DNA of 32,654 bases. Origin: Nocardia brasiliensis IFM 10847 (lineage in GTDB: Bacteria; Actinomycetota; Actinomycetes; Mycobacteriales; Mycobacteriaceae). The stretch covers positions 1-32,654 of the forward strand of contig NZ_BAUA01000143.1 of NCBI RefSeq assembly GCF_000710915.1. Direction: 5' to 3'. Of the stretch, positions 25,008 to 32,654 are shown piece by piece. The notes below the pieces were generated by a model. The model searched no databases. It was not told the DNA's origin and saw nothing but the letters and a program-made list of their open reading frames with translations. The translations under genes were made by a program, and so were the position numbers. The first letter of the stretch is position 1; each line of letters begins with the position of its first letter.

Positions 25008-26213
25008 GTGCACAAACAGACCGGAGACTCTCTTGCCGACGTGAGGGCGGTGGCTTTGGTGACCAGCAGCCGAGCGATGGTGCGCTCCTGGTGGCGGTAT
25101 CGGGTCGATTACCGATGGCTGATCGAGACGTTCGAGGCGCACTCGGCGCTCGGGCCGCTGAAGTTCATGATGGGCTGGGGCGGCATCGTGATGGGGTCGA
25201 TCACCCTGCTGGCGCTGGCCTCCCAGGGCGGCCAGCGCGGCGTCGCGGGCGATATCCAAGCCGTCGTCGTCGCCGTCACCGCCGGATTGTGGACCCTGCG
25301 CTGGTGGCTGTTCGCGTGGCCGCGCGAAACCGAATCGCTCATGTGGGTCGCCGTGGTCGACATCGCCGTGACCGCGAACAACGTGATGGTCCAGGACCGG
25401 TTGCTCGGCGCGATGGGCTGCGTGCTGCTGGTGACGACCGGCGGGTACATCACGATCTTCCACGGTCCACCGGTGCTGGCGCTGCACGTCGGCTTCTCCG
25501 TGCTGTCGATCCTCGCCCTGGCCGCCATGATGGTCGCCGGTGGGCCGGGCGGCAGCGGGCACGGCCGGGGCGATCTCGCTCTGGGCGCGGTGGTCGTGCT
25601 GGTCATTCTCGTGGTCACCGGCGTGGTGCTGCCGGTCGTCCAGTTCTGCAACTGGCTGCTGCGCCTGGACGCCCTTTCCGATCCGCTGACCAAGGTGCTG
25701 AACCGGCGCGGCCTCGATTCGCATCTGCCCCGATTGTTCCGCGCCCGCGGCCGGGACCACGGCGTCTACGTCGTGACGCTGGACCTCGATCGATTCAAGT
25801 CCGTCAACGACACCTTCGGTCATTCGTTCGGTGACGAAGTGCTGGTTCGCACGGCCGAATGCCTGCGCGCCGCCGCACCGCCCGGCGCCGTCGTCGTACG
25901 CACGGGCGGCGAGGAGTTCGTGGTCGTCGGCCGGTTGCACGGCGCCGACCTCGGCGCAGTCGCCGAACGACTGCGGCAGGCGGTCGAGTCCATGCCTCGG
26001 CTGCCGCAGACCATCACCGCCAGCGTGGGTGCGGCCCGGATCGACCCGGTCAACATCGGGGACCACCGGCGCGTCCCGATCGACCGCACCGTGTTCCACA
26101 CCGCCGACTCGGCGATGTACCGCGCAAAACAATTGGGCGGTAACGCCGTCGTGATCGCCGAGCCGGTGCCGCGGCCCGAACCCGTGCGCCGGGAGACGCG
26201 GGAACGGCGGTGA
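25008..26213 (+). CDS. Membrane-anchored diguanylate cyclase (GGDEF protein)
   Basis: A 401-residue protein with an N-terminal membrane domain and a C-terminal GGDEF domain, making c-di-GMP from two GTP. About five or six hydrophobic helices lie between residues 45 and 220 (for example VVAVTAGLWTLRWWLF and GAVVVLVILVVTGVVLPVV). The catalytic domain starts at DPLTKVLNRRGLDSHL, has LDLDRFKSVNDTFGHSFGDEVL, and carries the active-site motif GGEEF at about 300-304. The usual inhibitory RxxD five residues before it reads APPG, so product inhibition at a canonical I-site is not expected. GTG 25008 is the longest start; GTG 25041 or ATG 25077 are possible, and no strong Shine-Dalgarno sequence decides. 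Input signal unknown. Confidence 0.88.
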   Translation: MHKQTGDSLADVRAVALVTSSRAMVRSWWRYRVDYRWLIETFEAHSALGPLKFMMGWGGIVMGSITLLALASQGGQRGVAGDIQAVVVAVTAGLWTLRWWLFAWPRETESLMWVAVVDIAVTANNVMVQDRLLGAMGCVLLVTTGGYITIFHGPPVLALHVGFSVLSILALAAMMVAGGPGGSGHGRGDLALGAVVVLVILVVTGVVLPVVQFCNWLLRLDALSDPLTKVLNRRGLDSHLPRLFRARGRDHGVYVVTLDLDRFKSVNDTFGHSFGDEVLVRTAECLRAAAPPGAVVVRTGGEEFVVVGRLHGADLGAVAERLRQAVESMPRLPQTITASVGAARIDPVNIGDHRRVPIDRTVFHTADSAMYRAKQLGGNAVVIAEPVPRPEPVRRETRERR

Positions 26214-26251
26214 GCGGCAGGTCTACGTATTGCCAGAATTCGCACAGTCAC

Positions 26252-26269
26252 ATTGAGTCAATTGTCAAT
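26252..26269. promoter_or_regulatory. Possible operator ATTGA-N8-TCAAT upstream of the acyl-CoA synthetase
   Basis: The 18-bp stretch ATTGAGTCAATTGTCAAT has outer arms ATTGA/TCAAT and an inner perfect TTGA-g-TCAA palindrome (26253-26261). It is an AT-rich island 36 nt before the ATG at 26305. Such symmetry is typical of sites for TetR- or GntR-type repressors of fatty-acid genes; no regulator is encoded nearby. Confidence 0.35.
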
Positions 26270-26304
26270 AGCGCGGCGTGTGCGCGATGCATTGGGATTG
26301 ACCC

Positions 26305-27897
26305 ATGGAACGAGTGCACCTGCCGTCTTCCCGAGAGGCCCGCACGTTGCCGACCCAGCTCCGGCAGGTCGCGGTGCTGCACCGGGCCGGGATGATCGAC
26401 CTGCGCCGCCCCGATCAGATCGTCCGGACGATCCGGTCGGTGCGGACGCTGGGACCGATCGCGGGGACGGTGGCGATCGCGGCGCTGCGCTACCCGGACC
26501 GGATCGCACTCATCGACGAATCGGGTCTGCTGACCTATCGCGAGCTCGCCTACAGCACCAACGCGCTGGCGCAGGCCTGGCTGACCCAGGGCGTGTCCGC
26601 ACGCACGCCGATCGGTGTGCTGTGCCGCGATCACCGCGGCATGGTGCAGGCCCTGATCGCCGGCGCGAAGATCGGCGCCCGGGTCGTGTTGCTGAACACC
26701 GGTTTCGGCGCGCCCCAGCTCTGCGACGTCGTCGCCAGAGAGGGCGTCGGGGCCATCCTCGCCGACGACGAATTCGGCTCGGCCACAGCGGCTCTCGGAC
26801 CGGAAGTCCGGCGCCTCGACTTACGCGCCGCGAAGAACAGCGTCGTCACCGGGCCACCCGCTCCGGCCACCCAGGGCGGCTTCGTGATCCTCACCGGCGG
26901 CACCACGGGTACACCCAAAGGTGTGCCGCGCAAGGTCGAAACCCCCTTGGCCGCAGCGCAATTCCTTGACCGGGTGCCCTATCGCAGCGGAGGCGTCACC
27001 CTACTGTGCGCTCCGCTGTTCCACGGTACGGCGTTGACGCAGTTCATCATGTCGCTCTCGCTCGGCTGCACCGTGGTGTTGCACGGCCGGTTCGACGCCC
27101 GTCGCGCCCTGGCACAGATCCAGGAATACCGCTGTACCGCAGTCGTTCTGGTGCCGACGATGTTGCGCCGGATACTCGATCTCGGCCCCGAGGAGATCCG
27201 CGGCTACGACACGAGCAGCCTGCGCATCGTCTTCTCCGCGGGCGCCGCGCTGCCTTCGGCGCTCGGCTCCCAGGCCATCGAGCTGTTCGGTCCGGTGGTC
27301 TACAACTTCTACGGCTGCACCGAGACCGGCACCGCCACCATCGCGACCCCGCAGGATTGGATCGCGGCGCCGGGCACCGTCGGCAAACCGCCGGTCGGCA
27401 TCGTCGTGCGACTGTACGACAACGGACAGCCGGTGACCGAGCCGGGAGCCAAAGGCACTGTGTACGTCGGCAATTCGATCGCCTTCACCGGCTACTCCGG
27501 TGGCGGCGGCAAGAACGTCGTCGACGGCCTGATGAGCACCGGTGACGTGGGGCATTTCGATGCGGCCGGCCGGCTGTTCATCGACGGCCGCGACGACGAC
27601 ATGATCGTCTCCGGCGGCGAGAACGTCTTCCCCGGCGAGGTCGAGGATCTGCTCTACCGGCACCCGAAGATCACCGAAGCGGCCGTGATCGGCGTGCCGG
27701 ACGAGGAATTCGGCCAGCGCCTTGCCGCTTTCCTGATCGCGCACGACGATCTGAGCGGCGACGAGGTCCGCGCCTACGTCCGGGACCACCTCGCCCGCTT
27801 CAAGGTCCCCCGCGATGTCCGATTCTTCGAGGACCTGCCCCGCACGCCCACCGGCAAGATCGACCGCAGCGCCCTCGCCGCCCTGGCGCTGACCTGA
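26305..27897 (+). CDS. Acyl-CoA synthetase (AMP-binding, FadD type)
   Basis: A 530-residue ANL-superfamily adenylating enzyme activating a carboxylic acid, probably a fatty acid, to acyl-AMP and then acyl-CoA. Motifs in order: the P-loop LTGGTTGTPKGVPRK (about residue 196), YNFYGCTETGTATIA (A5), STGDVGHFD (A7), the hinge DGRDDDMIVSGGENVFPGEVE (A8), and PTGKIDRSAL with the catalytic lysine (A10). An N-terminal extension of about 60 residues precedes the first family block RIALIDESGLLTYREL, as in several mycobacterial long-chain FadD proteins. No carrier or reductase domain is fused. ATG 26305 is the start with the best context. Gene unit alone; chain length cannot be judged. Confidence 0.93.
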   Translation: MERVHLPSSREARTLPTQLRQVAVLHRAGMIDLRRPDQIVRTIRSVRTLGPIAGTVAIAALRYPDRIALIDESGLLTYRELAYSTNALAQAWLTQGVSARTPIGVLCRDHRGMVQALIAGAKIGARVVLLNTGFGAPQLCDVVAREGVGAILADDEFGSATAALGPEVRRLDLRAAKNSVVTGPPAPATQGGFVILTGGTTGTPKGVPRKVETPLAAAQFLDRVPYRSGGVTLLCAPLFHGTALTQFIMSLSLGCTVVLHGRFDARRALAQIQEYRCTAVVLVPTMLRRILDLGPEEIRGYDTSSLRIVFSAGAALPSALGSQAIELFGPVVYNFYGCTETGTATIATPQDWIAAPGTVGKPPVGIVVRLYDNGQPVTEPGAKGTVYVGNSIAFTGYSGGGGKNVVDGLMSTGDVGHFDAAGRLFIDGRDDDMIVSGGENVFPGEVEDLLYRHPKITEAAVIGVPDEEFGQRLAAFLIAHDDLSGDEVRAYVRDHLARFKVPRDVRFFEDLPRTPTGKIDRSALAALALT

Positions 27898-28056
27898 GTC
27901 TCCCGTAGACTTCGCCGCGACCTGGCGAGATCTCGTCCGTGTCACACTTTCCCGCGCTCATTCGTCAATGCGGTGCCGGGCAACGAACAGCCCGTTTCCC
28001 CGGCGCGGATCGCTACCGCGCCACCCGAACGCATTCCGGAAAAGTCAGGACGCAAC

Positions 28057-29367
28057 ATGACATTCGCCGATCTTCGCAACGCCGTGCAGGGCCGGGTACT
28101 GGTTCCCGGTGACGCGGACTTCGCCGCTGCCGCACAGCCGTGGAATCTCACCGTCGCCCAGCCGGTGGCGGCGGTGGTCGAGGCCGCCGACGCGGCCGAT
28201 ATCGCCGCGGTGGTGCGCCACGCCCGCGCCGCGAACATTCCGGTCGTCACCCAGCCGACCGGCCACAGCGCGACCGGCGGCGTCGAGGCGGCGATCCTGG
28301 TGCGTACCGGCCGCCTCGACAGCGTGGCGATCGACGCCACGCAGCGCATCGCCCGAGTCGGCGCGGGTGCGAACTGGGGGCAGGTACAGGTCGCGGCCGG
28401 CGCGCACGGACTCACCGGGCTGGCCGGCAGCAATCCGGTGGTCGGCGTGACCGGCTACACGCTGGGCGGCGGGCTCAGCTGGTTCAGCCGCAAATACGGC
28501 TGGGCCTCGGATGCGGTGCGCGCCTTCGAGATCGTGACCGCCGAGGGTACGCGGGCCCGGGTCACCGCCGCGGACGATCCCGCGCTGTTCTGGGCGTTGC
28601 GCGGCGGCGGTGGCGATTTCGCCGTGGTGACCGGACTCGAATTCGATCTGTTCCCGGCGCCCGGCCTCTACGGCGGCCGGACGATGTGGCCCGGTACCCG
28701 TACCGCCGAGGTCTTCGACCTGTTCCAAACGCTCACCGCCGGTGCGCCCGACGAACTCTCGGTGTGGTTCCACCGCTTCCAGTTCCCGGACGCGCCGCCC
28801 ATGGTCGCACTCGATGCCGCCTACCTCGGCGACCCCGAGGTAGGTCGCGCCCTGCTCGCCCCGCTGGACGCGATCGGCGGCGCCGTGGTGGACAAGCGCG
28901 GCCCGCTGCCGGTGGCGCGACTGGGCGAGATCACCACCGAACCCACCGACCCCAGTCCGTCTGTGTCGCACGGTGAACTGCTCACCGATCTGGGCGACGC
29001 AGTGGTCAAGACCCTGCTCGACCAGCCGGTCGCACCGCTGGTGAACATTCAGGTCCGGCACCTGGGCGGTGCGCTCGCCGCCGCCCGGTCCGACCGCGGT
29101 GCGCGCGGGTCGGTAGCCGAACCGTATCTGCTGTATCTGCTCGGGCTCGGCCTGCCACATCTCGCGGATGCGGTGCGCGCCAAGCGATCCGAGATCGTGG
29201 CGGCGATCGGCGGGCACCTCGGCGGGCTCAAGCCCTACACCTTCCTCGGCTCGCAGGAGTCGGCCGCCGCGGCATTCGACGAAGGCACGCTGACCCGGTT
29301 GCGAGAGATCAAGCAGGCTCGCGATCCGCACTCGGTGATCCGCGCGAACTACCCCGTGCTCGGTTAG
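28057..29367 (+). CDS. FAD-linked oxidoreductase, berberine-bridge (BBE)-like
   Basis: A 436-residue FAD-binding oxidoreductase of the PCMH/BBE type. The FAD domain has IPVVTQPTGHSATGG, with the histidine that usually carries 8alpha-linked FAD, then RIARVGAGANWGQV and GSNPVVGVTGYTLGGGLSW. The second, cysteinyl FAD link of bicovalent relatives is absent because the Cys position lies in GSNPVVG, so attachment would be mono-covalent. The C-terminus ends DPHSVIRANYPVLG, as expected for the BBE tail. These enzymes oxidise alcohols, sugars or secondary metabolites; the substrate is unknown. AGGA lies 7 nt before the ATG at 28057. No signal peptide. A strong hairpin follows the stop. Confidence 0.9.
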   Translation: MTFADLRNAVQGRVLVPGDADFAAAAQPWNLTVAQPVAAVVEAADAADIAAVVRHARAANIPVVTQPTGHSATGGVEAAILVRTGRLDSVAIDATQRIARVGAGANWGQVQVAAGAHGLTGLAGSNPVVGVTGYTLGGGLSWFSRKYGWASDAVRAFEIVTAEGTRARVTAADDPALFWALRGGGGDFAVVTGLEFDLFPAPGLYGGRTMWPGTRTAEVFDLFQTLTAGAPDELSVWFHRFQFPDAPPMVALDAAYLGDPEVGRALLAPLDAIGGAVVDKRGPLPVARLGEITTEPTDPSPSVSHGELLTDLGDAVVKTLLDQPVAPLVNIQVRHLGGALAAARSDRGARGSVAEPYLLYLLGLGLPHLADAVRAKRSEIVAAIGGHLGGLKPYTFLGSQESAAAAFDEGTLTRLREIKQARDPHSVIRANYPVLG

Positions 29368-29374
29368 TCCACTA

Positions 29375-29399
29375 CCCCGCCCGCACCACGCGGGCGGGG
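29375..29399 (+). terminator. Strong GC-rich hairpin terminator after the FAD oxidoreductase
   Basis: A perfect 10-bp stem, CCCCGCCCGC at 29375-29384 and GCGGGCGGGG at 29390-29399, encloses the 5-nt loop ACCAC, beginning 8 nt after the stop codon. No T-run follows, which is common for actinobacterial intrinsic terminators. It separates this gene from the lcp transcription unit. Confidence 0.75.
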
Positions 29400-29633
29400 C
29401 GCTAAGTTATCAATACTTCCTCCGCAACAACCTCGCTGCCATAGCCCTACCCATGGTTGTCATTCAGCAAGTATTCAACTCTCGCATCGATTTTGACCAA
29501 TTCTCCGGAAGCCGCCCCCATACCGAACGCGCCTTGCTAAGTTAATGACTATTCTTTCACTCGATGCGCGGATCGGCGCGACGTGACCGGCCCTGCGCGG
29601 CAGGGTGGCGTCAGCTCAGTGAGGAGTATCGCC
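29400..29633. promoter_or_regulatory. AT-rich promoter region of the rubber-oxygenase gene with GCTAAGTTA repeats
   Basis: No gene is present. The stretch is distinctly AT-rich and carries the 9-bp direct repeat GCTAAGTTA at 29401-29409 and 29536-29544, the second copy about 90 nt before the lcp start. These may be binding sites for a regulator of lcp. GAGGAG at about 29621-29626 is the ribosome-binding site. No clear sigma-70 type hexamer pair is assigned. Confidence 0.4.
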
Positions 29634-30875
29634 GTGGATCGAATCAGTAGGCGAAACGCGTTGAAGGTCGGTGCGACGCTGGGCGCGGCCGGCGCGATCG
29701 CGCGAGTGTCACCGGCGCGGGCACAACCGTGGAGCTGGTCACCGGACGGCTCCGTGGCGGGCAGCGGGGCCGGCGCGGACCCGATGACCGTGTGGGATTC
29801 CGAGGCCGACCCGGTGGTCGCGGCACTGCTGGAACGCAACGAGGTGGGCCGGGTGAACGAGCTGTTGCGGACGTGGACCCGCAACGGCCAGCCCCTGCCC
29901 GCAGGATTGCCCACGGAGCTGCGCGATTTCATGGAATACGCCCGCCGGCTTCCGCAGTGGACCGATCCGGGCAAGCTCGGCACGGCGGTCGAGTTCAACA
30001 AGAAGCGGGGCCTGTATCTCGGCGTGCTGTACGGCTTGGCCAGCGGCATGATGAGCACCGTCATTCCCAAGGAGGCGCGGGCGGTCTACTACTCCAAGGG
30101 CGGTCACGATCTGAAGGACCGGATCTCCAAGACCGCGAAGCTCGGCTACGACATCGGCACCGCGAATGCCTATGCGCCCGACGGCGAAATGATCGTCACG
30201 TGCGTCAAGACCCGCCTGGTGCACGCCGCCGTGCGGCACCTGCTGCCGCAGTCCCCGCACTGGGTGCACGCCGCCGAAGAAGACATCCCGATCAGCCAGA
30301 ACGACCTGATGGTGACCTGGCACAGCCTGCCGACCACCGTCATGAAACACCTGCGGGCGTGGCAGGTGCCCATACCGGCGCACGAATCGGACGCCTTCCT
30401 GCACTCGTGGCAGGTCTGTGCGCATATGCTCGGCATCCGCGACGAGTACATTCCCGATTCGTGGGCCGAGGCGAATTCCCAAGCGGCACAGGTACTCGAC
30501 CCTGTCATCGCGGCGACCCCCGAAGGCGCGGCGCTGGCCGACCGGCTGTTGCGATTGGGCGTGAACCTCGATCTGGCGATCCTCAGCAAGCCCGTGCTCG
30601 GCGCGTTCACCCGATTCCTGCTCGGCGACAAGATCGCCGATGGTTTGGCCATCCCCAGAGAACCGGTCTGGGACCCGCTGCTGCGGGTAAGTTGGGGGCC
30701 GTTCATCGCGGTGCGCGAAGGATTGCTCCCGGTGGTACCGCTCGCGCCGGACGCCTACTGGCTCTTCGACGAATTCCTGCGCCAGGCGGCCCTGATCTAC
30801 CTGGCCGAACTCCGGCTGCCGATCAGCATAGAAATCCCGCAGCTGAACCGGGACATGAATCGACCGCCCCGCTGA
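29634..30875 (+). CDS. lcp: Latex-clearing protein, rubber oxygenase (heme-dependent)
   Basis: A 413-residue exported b-type-heme dioxygenase that cleaves poly(cis-1,4-isoprene) into oligo-isoprenoid aldehydes/ketones. The Tat signal is clear (SRRNALKVGATLG, cleavage near ARAQ). The DUF2236 core matches Lcp of Streptomyces sp. K30 with one-residue offset: Glu147, Arg163, Lys166, Thr167 and the heme-ligand His197 correspond to K30 Glu148, Arg164, Lys167, Thr168 and His198. Visible blocks are MMSTVIPKEARAVYYSKGG, GTANAYAPDG and VTCVKTRLVHAAVRHLLPQ. GTG 29634 is chosen because GAGGAG lies 7 nt upstream and the Tat motif then starts at residue 5. No lcpR (TetR) or aldehyde-oxidase genes are adjacent, so its regulation differs from the K30 arrangement or lies elsewhere. 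Confidence 0.93.
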   Translation: MDRISRRNALKVGATLGAAGAIARVSPARAQPWSWSPDGSVAGSGAGADPMTVWDSEADPVVAALLERNEVGRVNELLRTWTRNGQPLPAGLPTELRDFMEYARRLPQWTDPGKLGTAVEFNKKRGLYLGVLYGLASGMMSTVIPKEARAVYYSKGGHDLKDRISKTAKLGYDIGTANAYAPDGEMIVTCVKTRLVHAAVRHLLPQSPHWVHAAEEDIPISQNDLMVTWHSLPTTVMKHLRAWQVPIPAHESDAFLHSWQVCAHMLGIRDEYIPDSWAEANSQAAQVLDPVIAATPEGAALADRLLRLGVNLDLAILSKPVLGAFTRFLLGDKIADGLAIPREPVWDPLLRVSWGPFIAVREGLLPVVPLAPDAYWLFDEFLRQAALIYLAELRLPISIEIPQLNRDMNRPPR

Positions 30876-31029
30876 ATTTCCCGTGCCGGGCAAAGTGCCG
30901 CCTCGCCCCGCAGCGCTGAGATCCCGAACGCATATAACGGAGCTCACGTGGTAGTTCCCCGCAAAGGGCGCGGCAGCCGCCATCGGCATCGGGTCGCGCC
31001 ACCGGCGTCACCGACTGAGGAGGATCACC

Positions 31030-31335
31030 ATGCTCTATGCACCCCGCCGTCCCGGCTCCGGCCTGCGCAAACTCACTATCGGTGCGACGCTGGCCGTCGC
31101 GCTGATCGGTGGCAGCGCGGTGGCCGGCGCGCAACCCGCCGTCACCGAGCAGGAGGCGCTCGACGCGGCCCGCAACGCACTGATGGGCGCGACCGTGCAG
31201 TCCATCGAATTCGACACCTCGGACGGCGCGCCCAAGTGGGAGATCGACGTCAAGACCCGGGACGGCGGCGGCTACGAGGTGGCCGTCGACGCGCGCACCG
31301 GCACCATCGTTTCCATCGACGAGGACAACGACTGA
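31030..31335 (+). CDS. Small secreted PepSY-domain protein
   Basis: A 101-residue exported protein. A Sec signal peptide (about residues 1-35, LTIGATLAVALIGGSAVAGAQ) is followed by one PepSY-like domain: VTEQEALDAARNALMGATVQSIEF, WEIDVKTRDGGGYEVAVDARTGTIVSIDED. PepSY domains are thought to inhibit or modulate proteases outside the cytoplasm, or to bind the cell envelope. GGAGG lies 6 nt before the ATG. It follows lcp by 154 nt and could be part of the same transcript, though the gap also allows a separate promoter. Acidic C-terminus. Confidence 0.85.
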   Translation: MLYAPRRPGSGLRKLTIGATLAVALIGGSAVAGAQPAVTEQEALDAARNALMGATVQSIEFDTSDGAPKWEIDVKTRDGGGYEVAVDARTGTIVSIDEDND

Positions 31336-31445
31336 CCGCTACCGCTCGAGCAGCCGAACGACGCCGGGTTACTTTGTAGCGATCATCCCGCACGGGGTGT
31401 CGGACAAGCGAGGTAGCCCGGCGACGCGGGCGGTGGGAGGCCGGG

Positions 31446-32180
31446 GTGCAACGGTGGCACGGCACCGCGTTGCTCCGACCCGGCACCCTCGCGTTCGCAG
31501 GTGCCATCGGGACCACCGCCGCGCACGCGCACCACGCGGTGCAGTTGATGACCGCGCCGACCGAGTTGCTCGTCGTGGACGGAAACGGCAAGCAGCACAG
31601 CGGGACCCACCTCATCGTCCCGGCCGACGCGGTACACCGCATCGATACGGGCGCGGCCATCGGCACCGCCGTGTTCCTCGATCCGGACAGCGAGCCCGGT
31701 CGCGCCGCGCACCAGCGGGCCCGCACCGACGGCTGGACCGCAGGTTTCGGCTTCCCCGCCACCGTCGGCGAACACGGGCTCGATGCCTTCGTCACCGCCC
31801 TCACGACCGCACTGCTGCCCGCCGATCACCGGCCCGACCGCCACCCCGCGGTCGAGGCGGCGATGGCACTGCTGCCCGACCTGGTCGCCGCGGGCACGAT
31901 CAGCACCCGCGACCTCGCCGGACATGTCGGTCTCTCCGCGACCCGGTTGACCCATCTGTTCACCGCGCAGGTCGGAATTCCGTTGCGCCGCTTCATTCTC
32001 TGGCTCCGGCTCGGCCGCGCCATCGCCACCGCCGCGGCGGGCGCGGACCTCACCACCGCCGCGCATGCCGCCGGGTTCGCCGACAGCGCCCATCTCACGC
32101 GCACCTGCCGCGAGATCTTCGGCCTGCCACCGTCGGCGCTGAGCCGGAACCTGCACTGGGACATCGCGCATACGCCGTAG
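31446..32180 (+). CDS. AraC-family transcriptional regulator
   Basis: A 244-residue regulator with an N-terminal cupin-like sensor domain (histidine-rich AHAHHAVQLMTAPTEL, then HLIVPADAVHRI) and a C-terminal AraC/XylS DNA-binding domain from about residue 135. The first helix-turn-helix is in ISTRDLAGHVGLSATRLTHLFTAQVGIPLRRFI, the second in LTTAAHAAGFADSAHLTRTCREIFGLPPS. GTG 31446 is preceded by GGGAGG. It lies 48 nt upstream of a membrane hydroxylase gene on the same strand and is the natural candidate to control it. The effector is unknown. Confidence 0.9.
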   Translation: MQRWHGTALLRPGTLAFAGAIGTTAAHAHHAVQLMTAPTELLVVDGNGKQHSGTHLIVPADAVHRIDTGAAIGTAVFLDPDSEPGRAAHQRARTDGWTAGFGFPATVGEHGLDAFVTALTTALLPADHRPDRHPAVEAAMALLPDLVAAGTISTRDLAGHVGLSATRLTHLFTAQVGIPLRRFILWLRLGRAIATAAAGADLTTAAHAAGFADSAHLTRTCREIFGLPPSALSRNLHWDIAHTP

Positions 32181-32228
32181 CCGAAACGTTCAAGCCGGTA
32201 CCGGCCGTCCGCCGCCACGATCGTCCCC

Positions 32229-32654
32229 ATGACCAGCACGACCGACACCCCCACCGGGTGGCACCAGCTCACTCGATACGCCTACGTCCCGTTCATGTTG
32301 CTCGGCCTCAACGGGGTCGGCATTGCGCTCGCTGCCGCGCACACTCCCGAATACTGGCTCCTGTCGGTGCTCGCGGTGGCCGTCGCCACCTCGTTCCTGG
32401 TGGAACGGATCATCCCGTACGAACCCGAGTGGAACGGTCCACAGGCCGACAGTCGTCGCGACCGCATCCACACCGCCGTCAACGAAAGCCTGCTCCTCGT
32501 CAGTGTCGCCGCCATTCCCGCGCTTGCGGTGATCGTGCCCGCACCTGCCCTCTGGCCGAGCGGCTTGCCGTTCGTGCTGCAGGTGCTCCTCGCGGTGCTG
32601 ATCGCCGATTTCGGCATCACGCTGGTGCACCTGGCCAGCCACAAGATCGGCCTG
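32229..32654 (+). CDS. Fatty-acid hydroxylase/sterol desaturase family membrane protein (partial)
   Basis: The first 142 codons of a membrane protein that runs off the window. Hydrophobic helices are seen at about residues 19-35 (YVPFMLLGLNGVGIALAAA), 42-57, 82-100 and 112-130. The segment IADFGITLVHLASHKIGL carries the first histidine box (H-x3-H) with the Asp before it, as in the di-iron fatty-acid hydroxylase/sterol desaturase superfamily; the remaining boxes would lie beyond the edge. The likely reaction is O2-dependent hydroxylation or desaturation of a lipid. ATG 32229 follows the AraC-family gene by 48 nt. Confidence is limited because most of the catalytic part is not visible. Confidence 0.8.
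   Translation, partial: MTSTTDTPTGWHQLTRYAYVPFMLLGLNGVGIALAAAHTPEYWLLSVLAVAVATSFLVERIIPYEPEWNGPQADSRRDRIHTAVNESLLLVSVAAIPALAVIVPAPALWPSGLPFVLQVLLAVLIADFGITLVHLASHKIGL

Noticed and set aside
27926..27935. Ten-base palindrome CGAGATCTCG after the acyl-CoA synthetase
   Set aside because: It is too short for a terminator stem and has no loop or supporting context; it may be chance.
1..32654. Search by eye for tRNA/rRNA genes, CRISPR arrays, insertion sequences, prophage or attachment sites
   Set aside because: No transposase, integrase, phage structural gene, regularly spaced repeat array or tRNA-like cloverleaf was recognised.

Overview
The window is high-GC DNA from a mycolic-acid actinomycete, most likely Nocardia or a close relative. 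The evidence is a secreted MspA-type outer-membrane porin (21790-22449), an actinobacterial 20S proteasome beta subunit (23135-23953), a latex-clearing protein (29634-30875) and an F420-type luciferase-like oxidoreductase (17137-18168). Many genes start with GTG, and 4-nt stop/start overlaps are common. I saw no insertion sequence, prophage, CRISPR array, rRNA or tRNA.

Region 1 (1-16533) is a surface-polysaccharide locus of the Wzx/Wzy type. A 510-bp, relatively AT-rich divergent region (13400-13909) separates two arms. The right arm (+) encodes an initiating polyprenyl-phosphate sugar-1-phosphate transferase and a polysaccharide pyruvyl transferase. The left arm (-) runs: C-methyltransferase, RfbF-like nucleotidyltransferase, PIG-L deacetylase, NAD-dependent epimerase/reductase, second methyltransferase-like protein, GT2, two GT4, Wzx flippase, CgeB-like glycosyltransferase, Wzy-like polymerase, and a chain-length determinant cut by the window edge. 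Most junctions overlap by 4-10 nt. One RmlC-like epimerase gene (9148-9720) sits inside this arm on the opposite strand. Together these genes would make a nucleotide-activated, probably C-methylated sugar, assemble an oligosaccharide on a lipid carrier, flip and polymerise it, and add pyruvate ketals. Several members are atypical: no 4,6-dehydratase is present, one methyltransferase has lost much of its SAM-binding core, the RmlC-like enzyme lacks the usual Tyr pair, and the kinase-like domain of the chain-length protein has no Walker A lysine.

Region 2 (16545-26213) is a set of small independent units. They are an SRPBCC protein divergent from an LLM-class oxidoreductase, a Tat-exported PIG-L deacetylase with a C-terminal carbohydrate-binding-like domain followed by a type-B carboxylesterase, the MspA porin, a small membrane protein, an orphan prcB, a small unclassified protein with faint PrimPol-like features, and a membrane-anchored diguanylate cyclase with a GGEEF motif.

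Region 3 (26305-32654) is catabolic or envelope related. It holds an acyl-CoA synthetase, a berberine-bridge-type FAD oxidoreductase followed by a strong hairpin terminator, a Tat-exported rubber oxygenase (Lcp), a small secreted PepSY protein, an AraC-family regulator, and the start of a fatty-acid hydroxylase/sterol desaturase family membrane protein that runs off the window.
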